From assembly GCA_013339765.2 (NCBI GenBank), contig JABSTR010001649.1:1-64000 (forward strand): 64,000 nucleotides of DNA, in the 5' to 3' direction. Positions 23,388 to 33,254 of this stretch are shown here, piece by piece. Each line of letters starts with the position of its first letter. Position 1 is the stretch's first letter. A program made the position numbers and the translations under genes. Under the pieces are notes generated by a model, which was given only the letters and a program-made list of their open reading frames with translations, was not told the DNA's origin and ran no database searches. Source of the stretch: Haemaphysalis longicornis. Taxonomy: Eukaryota; Arthropoda; Arachnida; Ixodida; Ixodidae.

Positions 23388-24034
23388 ATTGATGTCCACG
23401 TGGCTGACATGCTCCAACGCGCGTTATTCGGCCCTCAAACAGTCCCTGGGCGTCACCAGTCGTGCTAGTGACGAAGAAGGATGGATCTATACGCTTTTGC
23501 ATCGACTATCGCCGCCTCAACAAGATCACCAGGAAGGACGTCTACCCTCTACCGCGTATTGACGACGCACTTGACTGCCTACACGGAGCTGAGTACTTCT
23601 CGTCGCTCGATTTGCGTTCGGTATATTGGCAGGTGCCTATGGCAGAGGCTGATCGCGCGAAGACAGCATTTATAACACCCGACGGACTCTACGAGTTTAA
23701 CGTCATGCCATTTGGCCTTTGCAATGGCACCTGCCACTCTCGAGCGCATGATGGACAACATTTTGCGCGGACTAAAATGGAAGATATGTCTCTGCTGTTT
23801 GGACGACGTCGTAATTTTTTCCCCAGATTTCGACACCCATTTACGGCGTCTGGACAAGTTCTGACCTGTCGTGCCGGAGCAAAGCTGCAACTAAACCGCA
23901 AGAAATGCCACTTTGCTGCGCGGCAGTTAACCATACTGCGTCACGTTGTCTCGAAAGACGGTGTTCTGCCCGACGTATCTAAGCTCAAGGCTGTTGCTGA
24001 GTTCCCCAAGCCGACCTCTATGAAGGCACTGTGA
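23388..24034 (+). pseudogene. Gypsy element A: reverse transcriptase
   Basis: The main frame (23462-24034) shows VTKKDGSIRFCIDYRRLN, VYPLPRIDDALDCL, FSSLDLRSVYWQ, and FNVMPFGLCN. Near 23760 an indel moves the catalytic motif to another frame, where Leu-Asp-Asp is at 23799-23807. The region after it (FAARQLTILRHVVSKDGVLPD) is the end of the polymerase domain. The motif order is that of Metaviridae (Gypsy). Confidence 0.85.
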
Positions 24035-24049
24035 AGCTTCCCAGGCCTT

Positions 24050-24799
24050 TGCTCCTACTTTCGACGATTCGTCGGCAACTTTGCCACCGTTATTGCGCCA
24101 TTGACGCAGCTACTCAGTAATGCTTCCACCGATCTCCCTGCGTGGACCCCTGAATGTGAAAAGGCATTCGTGACGTTGAGGCGACTTCTTACGTCACCTC
24201 CTATTATCCGACATTTTGACTCTGACGCGCCAACGGAGGTCCACACTGACGTCAGCGGGGTCGGCCTTGGCGCTGTACTGGCCCAGCGAAAGTCAGGCTT
24301 TGATGAATACGTCATTGCCTACGGCAGCCTCACCCTTACCCGAGCCGAATCCAACTATTCCGTTACGGAGAAGGAGTGCTTGGCCATTGTTTGGGCACTG
24401 CAGAAGTTGCGGCCCTATTTGTACGGTTGCCCTTTCGACGTGGTCACAGACCACCACGCACTTTGTTGGCTGTCCACGCTAAAAGATTCGTCAGGGCGGC
24501 TCGCACGGTGGGCTTTGCGGCTCCAGGAGTACGACAGAAGGGTTGTATATCGATCCGGCCGCAAACACTCCGATGCGGATGCCCTCTCCCGTTCTCCAAT
24601 GTTGGTGTCCCACGACTCCGGGTGCCTCCGTGCTGACGACGCTGACATGTCACCACTTTCTCTCTCCGACATCCGAACAGAGCAGCGAAAAGACCCCTGG
24701 GTTGTTTCCCTCTTCGCTTTGCTTTATGGCACGTCACCCGCTCACGGATCTCGGGCTCTGCGCAGGCAAGCTTTGCACTTCACGATTCGCCGCGAGTAG
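24050..24799 (+). pseudogene. Gypsy element A: RNase H domain
   Basis: Open frame 24101-24799 starts in the tether region (WTPECEKAFVTLRRLLTSPP) and contains the RNase H signatures VHTDVSGVGLGAVLAQ, YSVTEKECLAIVWALQKL and VVTDHHALCWLSTLKD, supplying Asp, Glu and Asp for metal binding. It ends with HSDADALSRSP. This piece is locally intact, while its neighbours on both sides are shifted. Confidence 0.88.
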
Positions 24800-25660
24800 C
24801 TGTATCGCCGCAACTACGACAACGAAGGACGGAAGTGGCTGCTTGTCATTCCTCGTCATCTGCGCATCGACATTTGTGACACTCTTCATGCCGATCCCAC
24901 CTGTGGCAATGCAGGGGTGCTCAAAACATACCAGCGTCTCCGCATGCGCTATTATTGGCGAGGCATGTATAACTTTGTCCGCAAGTACATCCGATCATGT
25001 GCGACCTGCCAACGCCGCAAGTCACCGCCGTCACGTTTTATTGGTCCGCTGCAGCCCCTTCCTTGCCCAGCGAAACCATTTGACCGTGTAGGCATTGACC
25101 TGTACGGGCCTTTGACCTACACAGCCGCCGGGAATCGATTGGTCATTGTTGTGGTCGACCATCTCACGCGCTACGCTGAAACCGCTGCACTGCCTACCTC
25201 CACAGCACGAGACGTCGCCTCCTTTCTATTACGTCGCTTCATATTTCGCCACGGAGTGCCTCGAGAACTCCTAAGTGACGGAGGACGCGTCTTCTTATCC
25301 GATGATGTCGCCAAGCTCCTCACTGAGTGCCGTATTATCCACCGCACAACAACTGCGTACCACCAGCCGACTAATGGCCTCACTGAGCGTTTTAACCGAA
25401 CTCTCGGAGACATGCTGTCCATGTACGTCTCCGACGACGATGACTGGGACCTTGTGCTCCCCTATGTGACGTACGCATACAATACGGCCATACAGGCTAC
25501 AACCGGCTTCTCCCCCTCTACCTACTCTACGGACGAGAACCATCATGCACTCTCGACACCGTGCTTCCTTATCGTCCGGATGTCTCGGAGTGCAACCCAG
25601 CATCAGAAGCCACCAAACACGCGGAAGAGTGCAATCAACTCGCCAAAACATCACAGCTGA
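24800..25660 (+). pseudogene. Gypsy element A: integrase
   Basis: The zinc-binding part ends in CATCQRRK (about 25000). The core has GIDLYGPL (first Asp), LLSDGGRVF (second Asp) and GLTERFNRTL (Glu), with exactly 35 residues between the second Asp and the Glu, the D,D-35-E spacing of retroviral-type integrases. The frame 24917-25660 covers the core; the start of the zinc region is in another frame. After 25660 the C-terminus and the chromodomain-like end are too degraded to call. Confidence 0.87.
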
Positions 25661-26010
25661 AGACCAGTGCCGGCATCTAGCCACGACGACACAGCTGTCG
25701 GCACCCACTATCTAGCACACGGAGCAGACTTACCCACCGGGGCTCATGAGAGCTATGGATGTTACATCCCCGGGATTGTCTACCGAAGTCATCGCCCAGT
25801 ATCATGGCTTACCACTCGGGGGGCGATGGTCGGTACGAGACGTCCATTGCCAGTGTACGTTGCCAGTGTGGTGGCTGACGCTGTGTGGAGCGCTTGTACG
25901 TGTTACATCGTGCATGGTCTACGCTTACACTGACAGCGAAAACATCACGAGCTCTGGTTTCGTCTGCTCCGTAATTCGCCCGGATGGCGTCTTCTTCCAC
26001 AGGGGGAAAT
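25661..26010 (+). other. Gypsy element A: degraded pol end and polypurine tract
   Basis: Fragments of a pol C-terminus can be followed in several frames but no complete domain survives. The purine-rich AGGGGGAAAT just before 26011 is in the correct place for the polypurine tract that primes plus-strand synthesis. Confidence 0.6.
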
Positions 26011-26646
26011 TGTAGCAAAGACTACGGGATATTCCCTGACGCCGCCATTGCCGTGCATTATCATGAATCATCATCACTGCCGTGCTTTTGGCACACCTCA
26101 TCTATCATCATCACAAGGAGCTTGTGAAGAAGAGGTTCAGCAGGCTCGGTATCACCCCTTGTCTTCTGACTGCTTCCTCGGTGTTCCTGAAACACCGAAA
26201 ATTCCCCGCATTTCCCGAGGGGAAGAATGTGAAAGTGCGAATGCACGAGTTGAATTTGCGCGGTTCGGTAATGTTCGCGAAAGAGGGATCACACACACAC
26301 ACACACACAACTACAAAGAAAGAAAGACGCATTTATCCACAGACACCTACTTGTGTTGTCGTTGTACTTGATTGCTAGAGCGGATCTCAGCTTTGAAATT
26401 TCGTGTCAGTACTCCTTTGAGCGGGTGCATTAGCCCTTCTCACGCCCGCCGATTCCTGGCCAATCCCCCACGTGGGTATGTGCCATGTCAGCGGCCGTGC
26501 AGCGCGCGCCCATCTCCCCCCGTTGCCAAGGAAGACGAGGAGATTCCTGGCCAATCCCCCACGTGGGTATGCTATGCGGACATTGCCGGTGGACGCAGGT
26601 TCAGGGTCGCTTAAGAAGTGCATTCGCACTTAATAAACCCCTTAAC
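26011..26646 (+). mobile_element. Gypsy element A: 3' LTR, interrupted by R1
   Basis: The first 186 bases (TGTAGCAAAGACTACGGG to GAAACACC) match the 5' LTR closely; the last 15 or so (AATAAACCCCTTAACG at about 26632-26646) match its end. The intervening 435 bp are absent from the 5' LTR and are an insertion. After 26646 the AAAT microsatellite of CR1 element A resumes. Confidence 0.75.
26197..26631 (+). mobile_element. R1: non-autonomous element with 14-bp inverted repeats
   Basis: The insert splits the Gypsy 3' LTR and a second copy exists on the opposite strand at 43785-44344. AAGTGCGAATGCAC at 26233-26246 and GTGCATTCGCACTT at 26618-26631 are exact inverse complements. Inside are a CA-repeat (about 26290-26309) and two copies of a repeat of about 90 bp containing GGCCAATCCCCCACGTGGG. 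No coding region. Homology to the other copy starts slightly outside the left inverted repeat, at AAAATTCCCC. Superfamily not recognised. Confidence 0.65.
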
Positions 26647-26650
26647 GAAA

Positions 26651-26689
<39 letters not shown>

Positions 26690-26692
26690 AAA
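26647..26692 (+). repeat. AAAT microsatellite (resumed CR1 A tail)
   Basis: Uninterrupted AAAT tetranucleotide tract, the same unit as at 20850-20888. Its position after the Gypsy 3' LTR is expected if the Gypsy element inserted into the tail of the older CR1 element. Confidence 0.9.
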
Positions 26693-26699
26693 GGCGTTC

Positions 26700-28560
26700 G
26701 ATTCATTGCTTTCTTCTTAGTTTTGCTTTTTTGTGGCGGAACGCTAAAGAAATAGTTCTGCTAGTTTAAACTGCGCCAAACGTTGGGTATCTAAACACGT
26801 ACGAACTGATAGTTGTTCTCATCTACAATTGTCCCGCGTAACTACTAAGCAACGCAGTACAAATAAACATCCAGCCTATTTTTTGCAAATTTTAACAGGG
26901 CAGCTGCGAGTTTTTGCCTCAATTTTTGCCTGCGGAACCGTCAAAAAACGTTTTTACTCGTTCAAACTGCGCCCAACAGTTTTCCGTCAAAAGTGTGAAA
27001 ACCCACACTTGTTCTTATTGATAATTTTTTTATCAAACCGACCATGCCTCACCGTTTAAATAGACACTCTTTCTTTCCGCATAGTTAAGAAAACCAGCTT
27101 CCCAAATAAAATTCTCCTGTTTTGTTTCGCCTAATTTATCTTTTCTGCCGCCAAATCCGAAAAAAGCTTACGTACTTTATCCTGCGGCCAGCAGTATGCC
27201 TTAACACGCAAAAGTTCCCAAAAATGTTGTCATCTGGAGTTTTCCGGCGTCACTGCACAAACGTACACCACAAAGGGAGATTCTACTATTTTACCACACT
27301 TTTAGACCCAGAAGCTGCGAGGATAAAATTTGTTTTTGCTATCACTTTATTGACACGTATTTTGGAACCTTCTTAAACTAATATGTTGTTTAGTTTAAAC
27401 GGCATTCAGCGGTGGGTTTTTAAAAGAATAAAAATCTACACTTGTTCCCATGTACTATTCTTCCGCGTCACTACGAAGCCACACAGTAGAAAGATGCGAC
27501 CCTATTGCGTTATACTTAAGCTTTCCAGCAGCCTCATATTGATCTTTTTGCTGCATTCCCCTCACTGATGTTTGATTATTATAGAACAATCTAGAAGATA
27601 TATTTTTGCTGGTTCGAAATCAGTACGCTTTAAGAAGCCACACTTGTTTCCATCTGCATTTCTATTGTGCACCCGAAGAGCGGCAAAATATAAATAATGA
27701 TTCATCCTTGTTCCCACACATTTAGAAGCAACGGCTGCGTTATTAGAATTGCGTTCGGTCATTCTTCTTTTTTTAACTTTTTGTCGAATTATCTCAAAAA
27801 ATATTCCATTGGTTCAAACTTCTCCCAAGGTTTGGTGTTCAAACCTGCAAAAATTCTCACTGGTTTTCATCCAAACTTTTCCTGTGTCCTTTATAACCCA
27901 CCCAATATATACAGAGTTCCGACCTCCTTCCCTCGTAAATAGGCACCACAGGTGCTCTGCCTGCAGCTGAATAGCATTCGTTTCTTGCGTTTCCCTTAAA
28001 TAAATTTTATGAACAACTCAAGAGAAATATTTCTATGGGTTCTAACCCCGCAAGGAGATGGACCTTTCAGTAGTCTGAACCCACTCTTGTCATCTGCAAT
28101 TGATTTGGTGACCTATCCCTGCACACTATAACAATAGATCCAATGTTGTTCGGCATATTTAGGCGTGAGCTTCCTTAAAAGCACTGTGTTTGTTGCTTTC
28201 CCTTTATCGATTGTTTTTGCATGGCAATCTTAAAGGAATAGCTCCACTTCTTTAAAACTGTTCCAGTACTGGCTATAAGCGTGTAGAAACCCGCCCTTGT
28301 TTTCAATAACTATTCTCCCGCATCACTGGTTAGTGACACTATAAATAGAGATCGCACACTGTTCCGGCCTAGTTGGCGCAGCAGCTGCCTGAATAGAATT
28401 ATTTTTATTACTTTATTCTTATTAATCTCCTCCAGAACCACCAGAAAGGAACATTTGTACTGATTCCCACTGCGTCCAGCGATGGCATTTTATGATAATG
28501 AACCCGTTCTTGTTCCCGTCTACGATTTCACCTTACTTACGAATCGGCCGTTCACTACTA
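26700..28560. repeat. Ancient diverged tandem array, period about 210 bp, about 9 units
   Basis: A core resembling CACTTGTTCCCATCTACAAT followed by TCTCCCGCGTCACTACGAAG recurs near 26813, 27007, 27225, 27441, 27646, 27860, 28082, 28297 and 28507, spacings of 194-222 bp. Before each core is a block like GGTTCAAACTGCGCCCAACG and after it CACAGTA...AAATA, then GCAGCTGCCTGAATAGAATT. Units are strongly diverged with small indels, so this is an old tandem family and not a homogenised satellite. No coding potential. Confidence 0.7.
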
Positions 28561-29969
28561 ATTGATAGACGTGCGTACCTATAAATACAACGCTCCCTCG
28601 TCGCTCTCCAGCAGCATATTATACATAGGGATACGCGAGTACAAACAAATACACTACGTGCTTCTTTTTTTTCAGCTACCACTACCTGTGGCAACGGACC
28701 GCGCAGCACTTTAGGCCGGTATTTAAAGGCCATCCGATTCTCAGTATGCAATTGTTTAACAGGTGCTTGTTTACTTTTATTTATATAAAGGACCACTGAC
28801 AGACAGACAAGAAACATTATTACGGATCCTGAGAGACTCCGATGCCCGCTTTTCAGGGGGTGATGAAGCCACGGGCCGCTGCCACGTTGGGAAGGGAAGC
28901 CCAGGCTTCACCGCCACAGCGTGGGCTCTCTGGACAGCCCATAACTGACGTGAAAACCCGGAGCTTCATAGCGGAGAGCTCCACTCTCCTTCGGTGCACC
29001 TAAAAATGTGTTCTAAGCTACCTTGCGGATATCATCTTTTGGAAACTCATTTCCTAGAAGGCGTGACTTGAGACGCTCTCATCCTTGAGGCAGGTCCCGA
29101 TGATTCTTTTGCGTGCACAGGGAGCACCGCTAGCGCACCACCCTCCGAGGCTTCAGGCGATATCACTTCTTTTATACATCATTAGGAACTTCTTCATTTT
29201 ATCTCTGCGGGCCTTTACACCCATAGACATATTTTGTAGTCAATACCATACTTCTCTCTTACGTAGTTTATGCCCGAACTTGACATTGAAAGACCACCTA
29301 ATAGAGTATGTCCCCATTTGGTCATAGATATTCTTGCGCTAATAAACACAAACATGATACTACAACCATTACGGCTTCTCTGTATAAATGACCACGATTT
29401 TTTGGACGTTCCAAATATAATAGTCCATTCTACTGAAAAAGTGACGTGTAATTAAAAACGTTGGGAGCGACAACACAACTCGCTCGTGAACCGTAACCCT
29501 GTAATAAGAGCATCCATTAAACTCAAACGTCTAGGCTTCTTTCAATGGGAGAGTTAGAATAATAAACTTTACTAACTTGCCGCATCAATATGACAGAGGA
29601 ATCAATATTTCTTAGAATGCTTTCAGCATATCACTGAAATGTCTTGTATATTGCAGGCGTAAAGCAGAAAATGCTGGTATGGTAGGTTTGAATACGAACC
29701 GCCTCCCCTATTTTAAGTGGTTTTTTTTTAAATGACACTTTCGCAGCTACTGAACTCAATGTAAAATATATAACCCATTAACAATGCTTTACAAGAGTTG
29801 CAGCAAATAATGTAGTTTTACAATATTGAGTTCCGATCGGCCCTCTACCTGACGTGTGCCATTACTGAAACTACTGCAGGAGTAAAGCAGACGTAAATCA
29901 GAAATGCTGTTATGGCATTTAGGCGAAGGTTTCTCTGAAAAAATATTTTCACTTTCTACATCTGCCTAC
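28561..29969. other. No feature recognised
   Basis: AT-rich DNA of normal complexity. I see no supported exon, repeat or RNA gene. Short frames here are of chance length. Confidence 0.5.
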
Positions 29970-30160
29970 CTTCTTGAAAACGGCCTTCGTTGAACTTCAG
30001 AAATTTATCTCGGTCTTCCCGGTGCTGCTCCTCCGTGAATCCCAAAACCATAAGTATTTGTTTGAAAACTGTAAAATAAACTTCTTCATTATGGTTGTGC
30101 CTATAAATAGTGATACGGTATCCTCTGTCATAGTAGCCATACTTGTCATCAACGAGAGGT
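29970..30160 (-). CDS. Candidate internal exon, about 64 codons, unknown protein
   Basis: On the minus strand an acceptor-like tract (TTCTACGCTTTCTTATTCCAG) precedes position 30160 and a donor CAAGAAG|GTAGGC follows 29970. The 191-bp segment is open in a frame that runs open for 111 codons in total. The residues are Tyr/Asp-rich at first (DDKYGYYDRGYRITIY) then helical and charged (GFTEEQHREDRDKFLKFN). Both splice borders and the codon look support an exon, but I do not recognise the protein and see no neighbouring exons. It may be an isolated exon of a large gene or a pseudogene piece. Confidence 0.35.
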
Positions 30161-31214
30161 CTGGAATAAGAAAGCGTAGAACAATAAGTGATCTTCCTTA
30201 TATATATTTTAACACTGTAAACCGATTTATTTATGGCTTGCTTAAGCGGCTTGCTCAGCGTCAATATTTCCACAATTTGGGGATAGTTCAAGTTTTTATA
30301 AGTGTAAGTCCTGTTAATGAACAGATTTTAATTTTATCCACAAGACGCGAAGGAAACCACTTAGACAATTAACAAATATATTCAAGTGACAGAGGTTCTA
30401 AGAATTCTTGAGCACTCTGATGTTATACACATGACCGTTGGACCTTTGTGCTGGCGCAAGATCTTCAAGGCAGATGGACCTATGGTAATACGCCATGAAC
30501 GATTTATCTCTCATACAACATGAAAGAAAAAGTGTAAGAAAAAAGTGTCACATTTTTCTGCACGAGGGCACGGATGCGCGTTTGAGGGTAGAGGCGGCCT
30601 GGAGAAGACAGCGCAACAGCGCCGGATCAGCAGTAGCCACCGATTGCGAAGGTGGTTCAGCCGTGTCCGACGTACAGAGTCGGACGACCGGGTGGTTGCT
30701 TCACTTCGGCAATTCTTTACTTCAAAACTTGCAAGGATGTAGCCCTTGTGCCTTGGCAATCGGTTGGCCTTCCGCAGTGTACTCATCCCTCGATACGGGA
30801 GGCACTCCGACGACTGCTCTCTTCACCTCTACTCGAGACCTCCTATCATCATCCCTCTGCTTGCTCTGCCTTGGCTTTCTGCTCTTCCTCACCTTTAGTG
30901 CTTTTCCCTACGCACTCTGTAGTAATTTTCCTGGCCTTAAACATTTTATTTCTCTGATACGGTTTTGTTTTCATGTCACCGGCGGTGCCTCTTGACCTTG
31001 CCGCCATTGCCACCTGACTCATTGAAAGTCCACATAAAGAAGTGTATATGCCTGTTTTCGAACACCTTGTTTTTGACTAATGCTATTTTGTAAAAAAACA
31101 TGCTTTTCAAAAAGTTTTTTGTAAATATATGTTCACTTACAAATTTCAACGCAAGTGTTGATATTTTAGAGTATCACAATAATCATTACCACCACTGAAA
31201 CTTCCCATACCCAC
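30161..31214. other. No supported feature
   Basis: A frame of 166 codons lies at 30495-30995 on the plus strand but has low-complexity, irregular composition, no domain and no splice context; I treat it as chance. The rest shows nothing. Confidence 0.4.
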
Positions 31215-31401
31215 TGTGGAAAACGTCCAGGGAGGCAAGAGAGGAGGCCATTGTCGATAGAAAGCCTATATATTTACATTATACAGGAAACCGTCTATAA
31301 ATCGCCAATCTTCTCACCGCGCCTGGTCGTCTTCGTCTTCTTCGTCTGAGTGCCTGTGGAGCTGGGTGCGTGCTTCTTCGTCTTCCATGAAAGTTCCAAC
31401 A
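31215..31401 (-). mobile_element. Compact LTR element: 3' LTR
   Basis: 187-bp direct repeat of 33066-33254. On the minus strand it starts TGTTGGAACTTTCATGG and ends TTTTCCACA, so it has TG...CA ends. It is preceded on that strand by the purine-rich GTGGGGCGGGAAGA, a good polypurine tract. The flanking bases CCCAC (31210-31214) and CGCAC (33255-33259) look like a 5-bp target duplication with one change. Confidence 0.85.
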
Positions 31402-32269
31402 TCTTCCCGCCCCACAAGCGTTCGTTGATGCGGGATAAGAGAAATCGATGAAGGTACTGTCCCGGTCCTTGCAATGGTTTTTCGTCCATTTATGTCTAGC
31501 CGGTGTCTCGGGTTCGTTTTTTCCTTATCTTCGGTCTTCTCTTTTTTTGTGACTTTGCCTTTTTTCTCACTTTTTTCCTATGTTTTCTCTTCACGTCTAC
31601 ATAACGCGAGTGGTCGCAGTCGTATCTTACTTTGCAGTTCAGAATGGGCACAGACTGAGGATGTAGTTGCCTTGACTTCTTGCCTTTGCACGCGATGCCC
31701 CGGTTGAAACCGTGAACGCTAACATGTTGTTCTGTGTGAACCTTGTCAGGACCACGCTGTCCAGGTTTCTTCACTTTGTGAACACGTCTTTTGGCCTGCT
31801 TAGTCGTACATGTGATCATGCCGGCCACAGCGTTGTCATCTGGCCTATTCCTTGGAAAAGGGGACGCGTAGTCTGCAGCAGTTGCGAAGTCGACATAAAG
31901 GGGTACGGTCATCGAGGAATCCGAGTGTTTACGGGCAGCGCACTGAAACAGTTTGTTCCATGTAGCAATGATATCATGCGGTGGTAGCCGCTGCACTAAT
32001 ATCTCGGCCGTAGGGCTCCCACGGTAGGCACTCCTTTCAAAACCATGCACTTCCCAATCCTGGCCACGTGTGTCTCTGATTGGTGACTCTGCATTGTCCG
32101 CTCTAGTTGTCTCTACCTCAGTAAGTAGTCCGCCAGCCTTCACATTGTGCTGTTCTCTCTTGTGAATGTCCTTCTGCATACACTCTGCACCATACTTGTG
32201 TCCACAGGGAAGGTCGCAAGAACCTCTGCCGCGTTGGATTTGCCGTAATGCCTTCCGAAGCCAAACCAT
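31402..32269 (-). CDS. Compact LTR element: 257-codon ORF with basic C-terminus, unknown
   Basis: The frame 32269 to 31496 encodes 257 residues. It contains several Cys/His residues early (CDLPCGHKYGAEC), a mixed middle, and a very basic C-terminal tail (KRKHRKKVRKKAKSQKKRRP) resembling a nuclear-localisation or nucleic-acid-binding tail. I see no reverse transcriptase, integrase or protease motif. It lies between the gag-like frame and the 3' LTR, where pol would normally be. It may be a remnant of gag or an acquired non-element sequence. No function can be assigned. Confidence 0.45.
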
Positions 32270-32508
32270 CCTCCTCCTTCACGACATCCTCTTTCCATGC
32301 TGATGAAACCGATTTCGGTAGCCGGAAGACTTCAAGACTTTCTCTTCGTTGCGGATATCGTTATTGCCGTACCATGGCATATCCAGGTCTGAGCGAAGGG
32401 GGCAAACGTGTCTGGCGTATCTCTTGTGAATCCCCAAACAAGTTGCTCAGAAAGCCGCATGAGGTCGATGGTGTAAGTGAAGCAATTATGTTTGGACATC
32501 CCTGGGGT

Positions 32509-33021
32509 CTAAAAACGGTTAATGGAATTCCCATCGATGAAGAAGTAATTTTTTGGGTCAACAATTCTGTTATTCTCCCCGCGTCCCTTGCTTTCACTTG
32601 TGCTCTTCGATTCATCTATTGGTCGGCGTTGCTTTCTGTCTTGATTTTTTGGAACTGGCTCCTGTGGGGTGCCTACTTTTCGCCCATTAAGTCTTCGTTG
32701 AAGTGAGTCAATTATTCTTTTCGCTAGCTCAACAGAGTCGAGAGCCTTGTTGTGTTGTCTGTCAATTCTGGTTCCATAAGCCAGGGCTTCCAGCTGCTCA
32801 CTGATTACAGCAGGTGGGTCGGCGCTATGATGGAGCCTAGCAGATGAAACTGCGGACTCGACGTCTTCTGCTTGCTCAAGAGTTGCCGTTAAGTCGCTGA
32901 TGAGCTTCCGGTTGAACTCGAGAAGGCTTTTCTGAACAATCCGGAGCCGGTTCCGTTGTCTCGATGCCTCCTCGTCGCTTCTGGGTGAGCATGGTGGTCG
33001 AAGAATTGAATTCCGCTGCAT
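32509..33021 (-). CDS. Compact LTR element: gag-like N-terminal ORF
   Basis: From the ATG at 33021, 27 bp inside the end of the primer-binding site, 170 residues are open. The sequence is helical and charged (RLRIVQKSLLEFNRKLI, DLTATLEQAEDVESAVS) followed by a Lys/Ser/Pro-rich part, a pattern often seen at the start of BEL/Pao gag proteins. Full BEL gag proteins are longer, and no DUF1759 core or zinc knuckle is seen. A second frame (32615-32361) may continue it after a shift. Confidence 0.5.
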   Translation of the reverse strand: MQRNSILRPPCSPRSDEEASRQRNRLRIVQKSLLEFNRKLISDLTATLEQAEDVESAVSSARLHHSADPPAVISEQLEALAYGTRIDRQHNKALDSVELAKRIIDSLQRRLNGRKVGTPQEPVPKNQDRKQRRPIDESKSTSESKGRGENNRIVDPKNYFFIDGNSINRF

Positions 33022-33047
33022 GGCTCACCTCGTCGTGTCGCTTGACG

Positions 33048-33065
33048 TCCCGGGTTTCGGCACCA
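33048..33065 (-). promoter_or_regulatory. Compact LTR element: primer-binding site
   Basis: On the minus strand TGGTGCCGAAACCCGGGA begins directly at the inner end of the 5' LTR. It starts with TGG, complementary to a tRNA CCA end, and has the length expected for an 18-nt primer-binding site. The tRNA is not identified. A related string (GCCGTGAAACCCGGGA) is in the same place in the element at 49087-52299. Confidence 0.85.
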
Positions 33066-33254
33066 TGTGGAAAACGACCAAGGAGGCAAGCGAGGAGGCC
33101 CTCGTAGATAGTATACCAATATATTTACATTATCTATAGGGACCCGTCTATAAATTGCTCATCTTGTCGCCGCGCCTGCTCGCCTTCGCCTTCTTCCTCT
33201 GAGTGCCTGCTGACCTGGGTGCGTGCTTCTTCGTCTCCCATAAAAGTTCCAACA
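33066..33254 (-). mobile_element. Compact LTR element: 5' LTR
   Basis: 189-bp partner of 31215-31401. The two copies share the block from TGTTGGAAC through GAAGAAG-rich sequence to TATATTTACATTAT-like and TTTTCCACA, with scattered substitutions. Total element 31215-33254 is about 2.04 kb, far smaller than an autonomous LTR retrotransposon. Confidence 0.87.

Noticed and set aside
24415..24737. Minus-strand ORFs over the Gypsy A RNase H
   Set aside because: Shadows of the plus-strand RNase H frame, which carries all catalytic motifs.
30495..30995. 166-codon plus-strand ORF
   Set aside because: Composition is irregular, no domain or splice context, and other frames are similarly open in parts.
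32248..32706. 152-codon plus-strand ORF inside the compact LTR element
   Set aside because: It is antisense to the element whose LTR, PBS and PPT all point to the minus strand.
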